From Pontibacterium sp049599735 (lineage in GTDB: Bacteria > Pseudomonadota > Gammaproteobacteria > Pseudomonadales > Balneatricaceae), in contig JBMYOX010000004.1 of the NCBI GenBank assembly GCA_049599735.1, forward strand, positions 37,770 through 101,769: a DNA stretch of 64,000 nt. The letters are read 5' to 3'. The position numbers and the translations under genes are program-made. Positions 62,377 through 64,000 of this stretch are shown piece by piece (positions within the stretch are counted from its first letter, which is position 1; the number at the start of each line of letters is the position of its first letter). The notes below the pieces were generated by a model. The model saw nothing but the letters and a program-made list of their open reading frames with translations, was not told the origin of the DNA and did no database searches.

Positions 62377-63054
62377 ATGACAAAACAACCGGATGCAGTG
62401 CTCTTTGACCTGGACGGCACCCTGCTGGATACCGCCCCGGATTTTCACTGGGTCATCAACCAGCTGCTCACCGAGCAGGATCGCGAGCCGGTTAGCTACG
62501 CTTTTTTGCGGACTTATGTCTCTAACGGTGCAAGGGCGATGGTCTGTGCCGCGTTTGATATCACTACAGATCACCCGGATTTTAAAAAGCTGCATCAGCG
62601 TATGCTCGATCTCTATCTGGGTCATCTGGACGTTGACACCGTGCCTTTCACCGGCGTCAGCGACTTACTGAACTGGCTTGAACGGCTTGAAATCCCCTGG
62701 GGCATCGCCACTAATAAACCGGCGCTTTATACCTTGCCCGTTGTCACCGGGCTTAATCTCAAAGCACGGGCAGCCAGCATTATTTGTCCCGATCACGTCA
62801 CCGAACGCAAACCACATCCGGAATCACTGCAGCTTGCCTGCCGACAGATTGGCTGTGAACCACAAAATACACTTTATATCGGCGACCACCTTCGTGATAT
62901 AGAATGTGGTCAGCGCGCAGGCATGGTGACTATCGGGGCCTGTTACGGCTATATCGATGCAAACACAAATCCCCGGAACTGGGGCGCAGATTATTACGTC
63001 AGTTGCGCCTCCGAAATCAAGCCACTGCTACAATCAATCTATCCATTGAAGTGA
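62377..63054 (+). CDS. mupP: N-acetylmuramic acid 6-phosphate phosphatase MupP (HAD family)
   Basis: HAD phosphatase of 225 aa. Nucleophile motif LFDLDGTLLDTAPDF, motif II IATNKPA, motif III lysine ERKPHPESL, motif IV IGDHLRDIECGQRAGM. Annotation often says phosphoglycolate phosphatase (Gph), but position between ubiG and yciK is that of Pseudomonas mupP, which acts in the peptidoglycan recycling bypass with AmgK/MurU. Five bp after ubiG. Confidence 0.9.
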   Translation: MTKQPDAVLFDLDGTLLDTAPDFHWVINQLLTEQDREPVSYAFLRTYVSNGARAMVCAAFDITTDHPDFKKLHQRMLDLYLGHLDVDTVPFTGVSDLLNWLERLEIPWGIATNKPALYTLPVVTGLNLKARAASIICPDHVTERKPHPESLQLACRQIGCEPQNTLYIGDHLRDIECGQRAGMVTIGACYGYIDANTNPRNWGADYYVSCASEIKPLLQSIYPLK

Positions 63055-63077
63055 CGCTTAACAAAGGAAGAGGCATC

Positions 63078-63818
63078 ATGTTCGACTACCAAGCTCCTGA
63101 ACAATTGCTCGCTAACCGTATTATCCTGGTGACAGGTGCCGGTGACGGTATCGGTCGTGCTGCAGCCAAAGCATGCGCCGCCCATGGCGCAACCGTGGTT
63201 TTACTGGGCCGCACCCTGGAAAAACTTGAAACCTTATATGATGAGATTGAAGCTGCAGGTTATCCACAGCCCGCCATCGTGCCGCTTAACCTGGAAAGCG
63301 CTACGGAACACGATTACCTGGAGCTGGCCAATAAACTGGAACAGGAATTCGGGCGTCTGGATGGTCTGCTGAACAACGCCAGCTTATTGGGTGTGCGCAC
63401 CCCGATTGAGAGTTATGATCCGGTTATCTGGAATCAGGTCATGCAGGTGAATGTGACTGCTCCTTTTATGCTGACCCAGACATTACTGCCCCTGCTGCAG
63501 GCATCAGAGGATGCCTCTGTTGTGTTCACCTCATCAGGCGTTGGGCGCAAAGGCCGCGCTTACTGGGGAGCTTACAGTGTCTCTAAATTTGCCACTGAAG
63601 GCATGATGGAAGTGCTGGCTGATGAAATGGATAATACCAGCAATATTCGCGTTAACTGCATCAACCCGGGTGCAACCCGCACGCAAATGCGCGCGACCGC
63701 CTATCCGGGTGAACCCCCGCACAACAACCCCGCACCGGAAGACATCATGCCACTGTATCTTTATCTGATGGGCCCGGACAGTCAGGGCATTAACAGTCAG
63801 TCTCTGGATGCCCAATAA
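63078..63818 (+). CDS. yciK: Short-chain dehydrogenase, YciK family
   Basis: NAD(P)-dependent SDR of 246 aa with unknown substrate. Cofactor loop LVTGAGDGIGRAAAKACA (TGxxxGIG), LLNNASLLG, the catalytic Ser in VVFTSSGVG, and YxxxK as YSVSKFATEGMM (Y and K kept). ATG 63078 is set by AAAGGAAGAG; an open frame extends 58 codons upstream within mupP and is rejected. Last gene of the ubiG operon. Confidence 0.94.
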   Translation: MFDYQAPEQLLANRIILVTGAGDGIGRAAAKACAAHGATVVLLGRTLEKLETLYDEIEAAGYPQPAIVPLNLESATEHDYLELANKLEQEFGRLDGLLNNASLLGVRTPIESYDPVIWNQVMQVNVTAPFMLTQTLLPLLQASEDASVVFTSSGVGRKGRAYWGAYSVSKFATEGMMEVLADEMDNTSNIRVNCINPGATRTQMRATAYPGEPPHNNPAPEDIMPLYLYLMGPDSQGINSQSLDAQ

Positions 63819-63830
63819 AGCAACAGACAT

Positions 63831-63852
63831 AAAAAAGCAGCCATTCGGCTGC
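63831..63852 (-). terminator. Terminator of the minus-strand gene at the right edge
   Basis: GCAGCC (63837-63842) and GGCTGC (63847-63852), perfect 6-bp stem and 4-nt loop, followed on the minus strand by six T. It lies 55 bp past the stop of the small basic ORF at the right edge and shortly after yciK. Confidence 0.8.
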
Positions 63853-63858
63853 CTGAGC

Positions 63859-63886
63859 GGGCTTGCAACTATAAAGCTGCAAGCCC
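63859..63886. repeat. Perfect 9-bp hairpin next to the yciK terminator
   Basis: GGGCTTGCA (63859-63867) and TGCAAGCCC (63878-63886) with a 10-nt loop, directly adjacent to the previous hairpin. No T run; may reinforce termination. Confidence 0.6.
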
Positions 63887-63906
63887 TGAGAAAATTCGGG
63901 TAAAGA

Positions 63907-63996
63907 TTAATCCTCGGATTTTTTACGATCTTCCGAGCGGCGTGTTTTCTGACGTTTATAACGACGCTTTAACTGATCCTTTTCTGCAATCGTCAT
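63907..63996 (-). CDS. Short basic ORF at the right edge, possibly 3' part of a longer gene
   Basis: Minus-strand frame ending TAA at 63907. From ATG 63996 it encodes 29 residues, MTIAEKDQLKRRYKRQKTRR followed by SEDRKKSED, extremely rich in Arg and Lys. The window ends four bases upstream of that ATG, so it may be complete or only the C-terminal tail of a larger protein. A good terminator 55 bp downstream supports a real transcript. No family recognised. Confidence 0.4.
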   Translation of the reverse strand: MTIAEKDQLKRRYKRQKTRRSEDRKKSED

Positions 63997-64000
63997 AGGA

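Noticed and set aside
62904..63077. 58-codon N-terminal extension of the YciK-type dehydrogenase
   Set aside because: It overlaps mupP in another frame and lies before a strong AAAGGAAGAG at ATG 63078 that gives a standard SDR N-terminus.
1..64000. tRNA genes, CRISPR arrays, prophage, toxin-antitoxin or defence island
   Set aside because: Reading the intergenic regions and gene contents gave no cloverleaf-like sequence, repeat-spacer array, phage structural gene, or recognisable defence protein.

Overview
The window is about 64 kb of ordinary, densely coded chromosome from a gammaproteobacterium, most likely a marine Oceanospirillales/Oceanospirillaceae-type organism. This rests on pseudomonad-like gene order (gyrA-serC-pheA-hisC-tyrA/aroA-cmk; ubiG-mupP-yciK), a fused TyrA-AroA protein, gatCAB with divergent mreBCD-maf-rng, a three-lipoyl-domain AceF, and TRAP-type uptake. 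Nearly all genes are housekeeping. No tRNA genes, CRISPR arrays, prophage or complete insertion sequence were seen.

Layout. 1-4495 (minus): rng, maf, mreD, mreC, mreB (cell shape). 4694-7963 (plus): gatC-gatA-gatB amidotransferase. 8203-11956: TorF-type porin, msrA, GNAT, a small lipoprotein, a haloacid dehalogenase, a LysE exporter. 12158-16277: MoxR ATPase plus VWA protein (CoxD/CoxE-like), a CooC-like ATPase and a frameshifted ZIP transporter. 16433-18178: gamma-glutamyltransferase. 18179-19054: a small accessory patch (MITE/REP-like inverted repeat and an orphan ORF with an integrase-N-terminus-like start) beside rnpB (19056-19424). 19557-23828: rsmI, then divergent lpoA-yraN-diaA-dolP. 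23856-30096 (minus): sspB, sspA, petC-petB-petA (cytochrome bc1), rpsI, rplM, zapE. 30211-31956: LrgB/LrgA pair and a PCuAC copper chaperone. 32278-35626: chemoreceptor, argO and divergent argP. 35740-41315 (minus): aceF, aceE, pdhR. 41688-49212 (plus): TRAP transporter, D-lactate dehydrogenase-type FAD/Fe-S enzyme, UspA and AEC carrier. 49375-61381 (minus): comEA, pyrF, lapB, lapA, ihfB, cmk, tyrA-aroA, hisC, pheA, serC, gyrA. 61655-63818 (plus): ubiG, mupP, yciK. The right edge holds the end of a small basic ORF.

The most coherent functional unit is 35740-49212. Pyruvate dehydrogenase, its PdhR-type regulator and a divergent operon for uptake and oxidation of a 2-hydroxy acid (probably lactate) share one control region. 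A perfect TTGGT-ATG-ACCAA operator lies just downstream of a TTGACA promoter for the TRAP operon. A second TTGGT-type site lies on the pdhR side. A different palindrome with the same FadR-family geometry (TAGT-nnn-ACTA) occurs twice upstream of aceE.

The main anomalies are: rpsA (ribosomal protein S1) is missing from its conserved slot between cmk and ihfB; mraZ/dcw is absent downstream of rnpB, where the accessory patch lies; the ZIP gene has a frameshift; mreC has a strong Shine-Dalgarno in front of a GTT codon; and the CooC-like ATPase has lost one cysteine of the family's CxC metal site. I did not find a clearly new multi-gene system such as a defence island. The lactate/pyruvate regulon and the missing rpsA are the points most worth checking.
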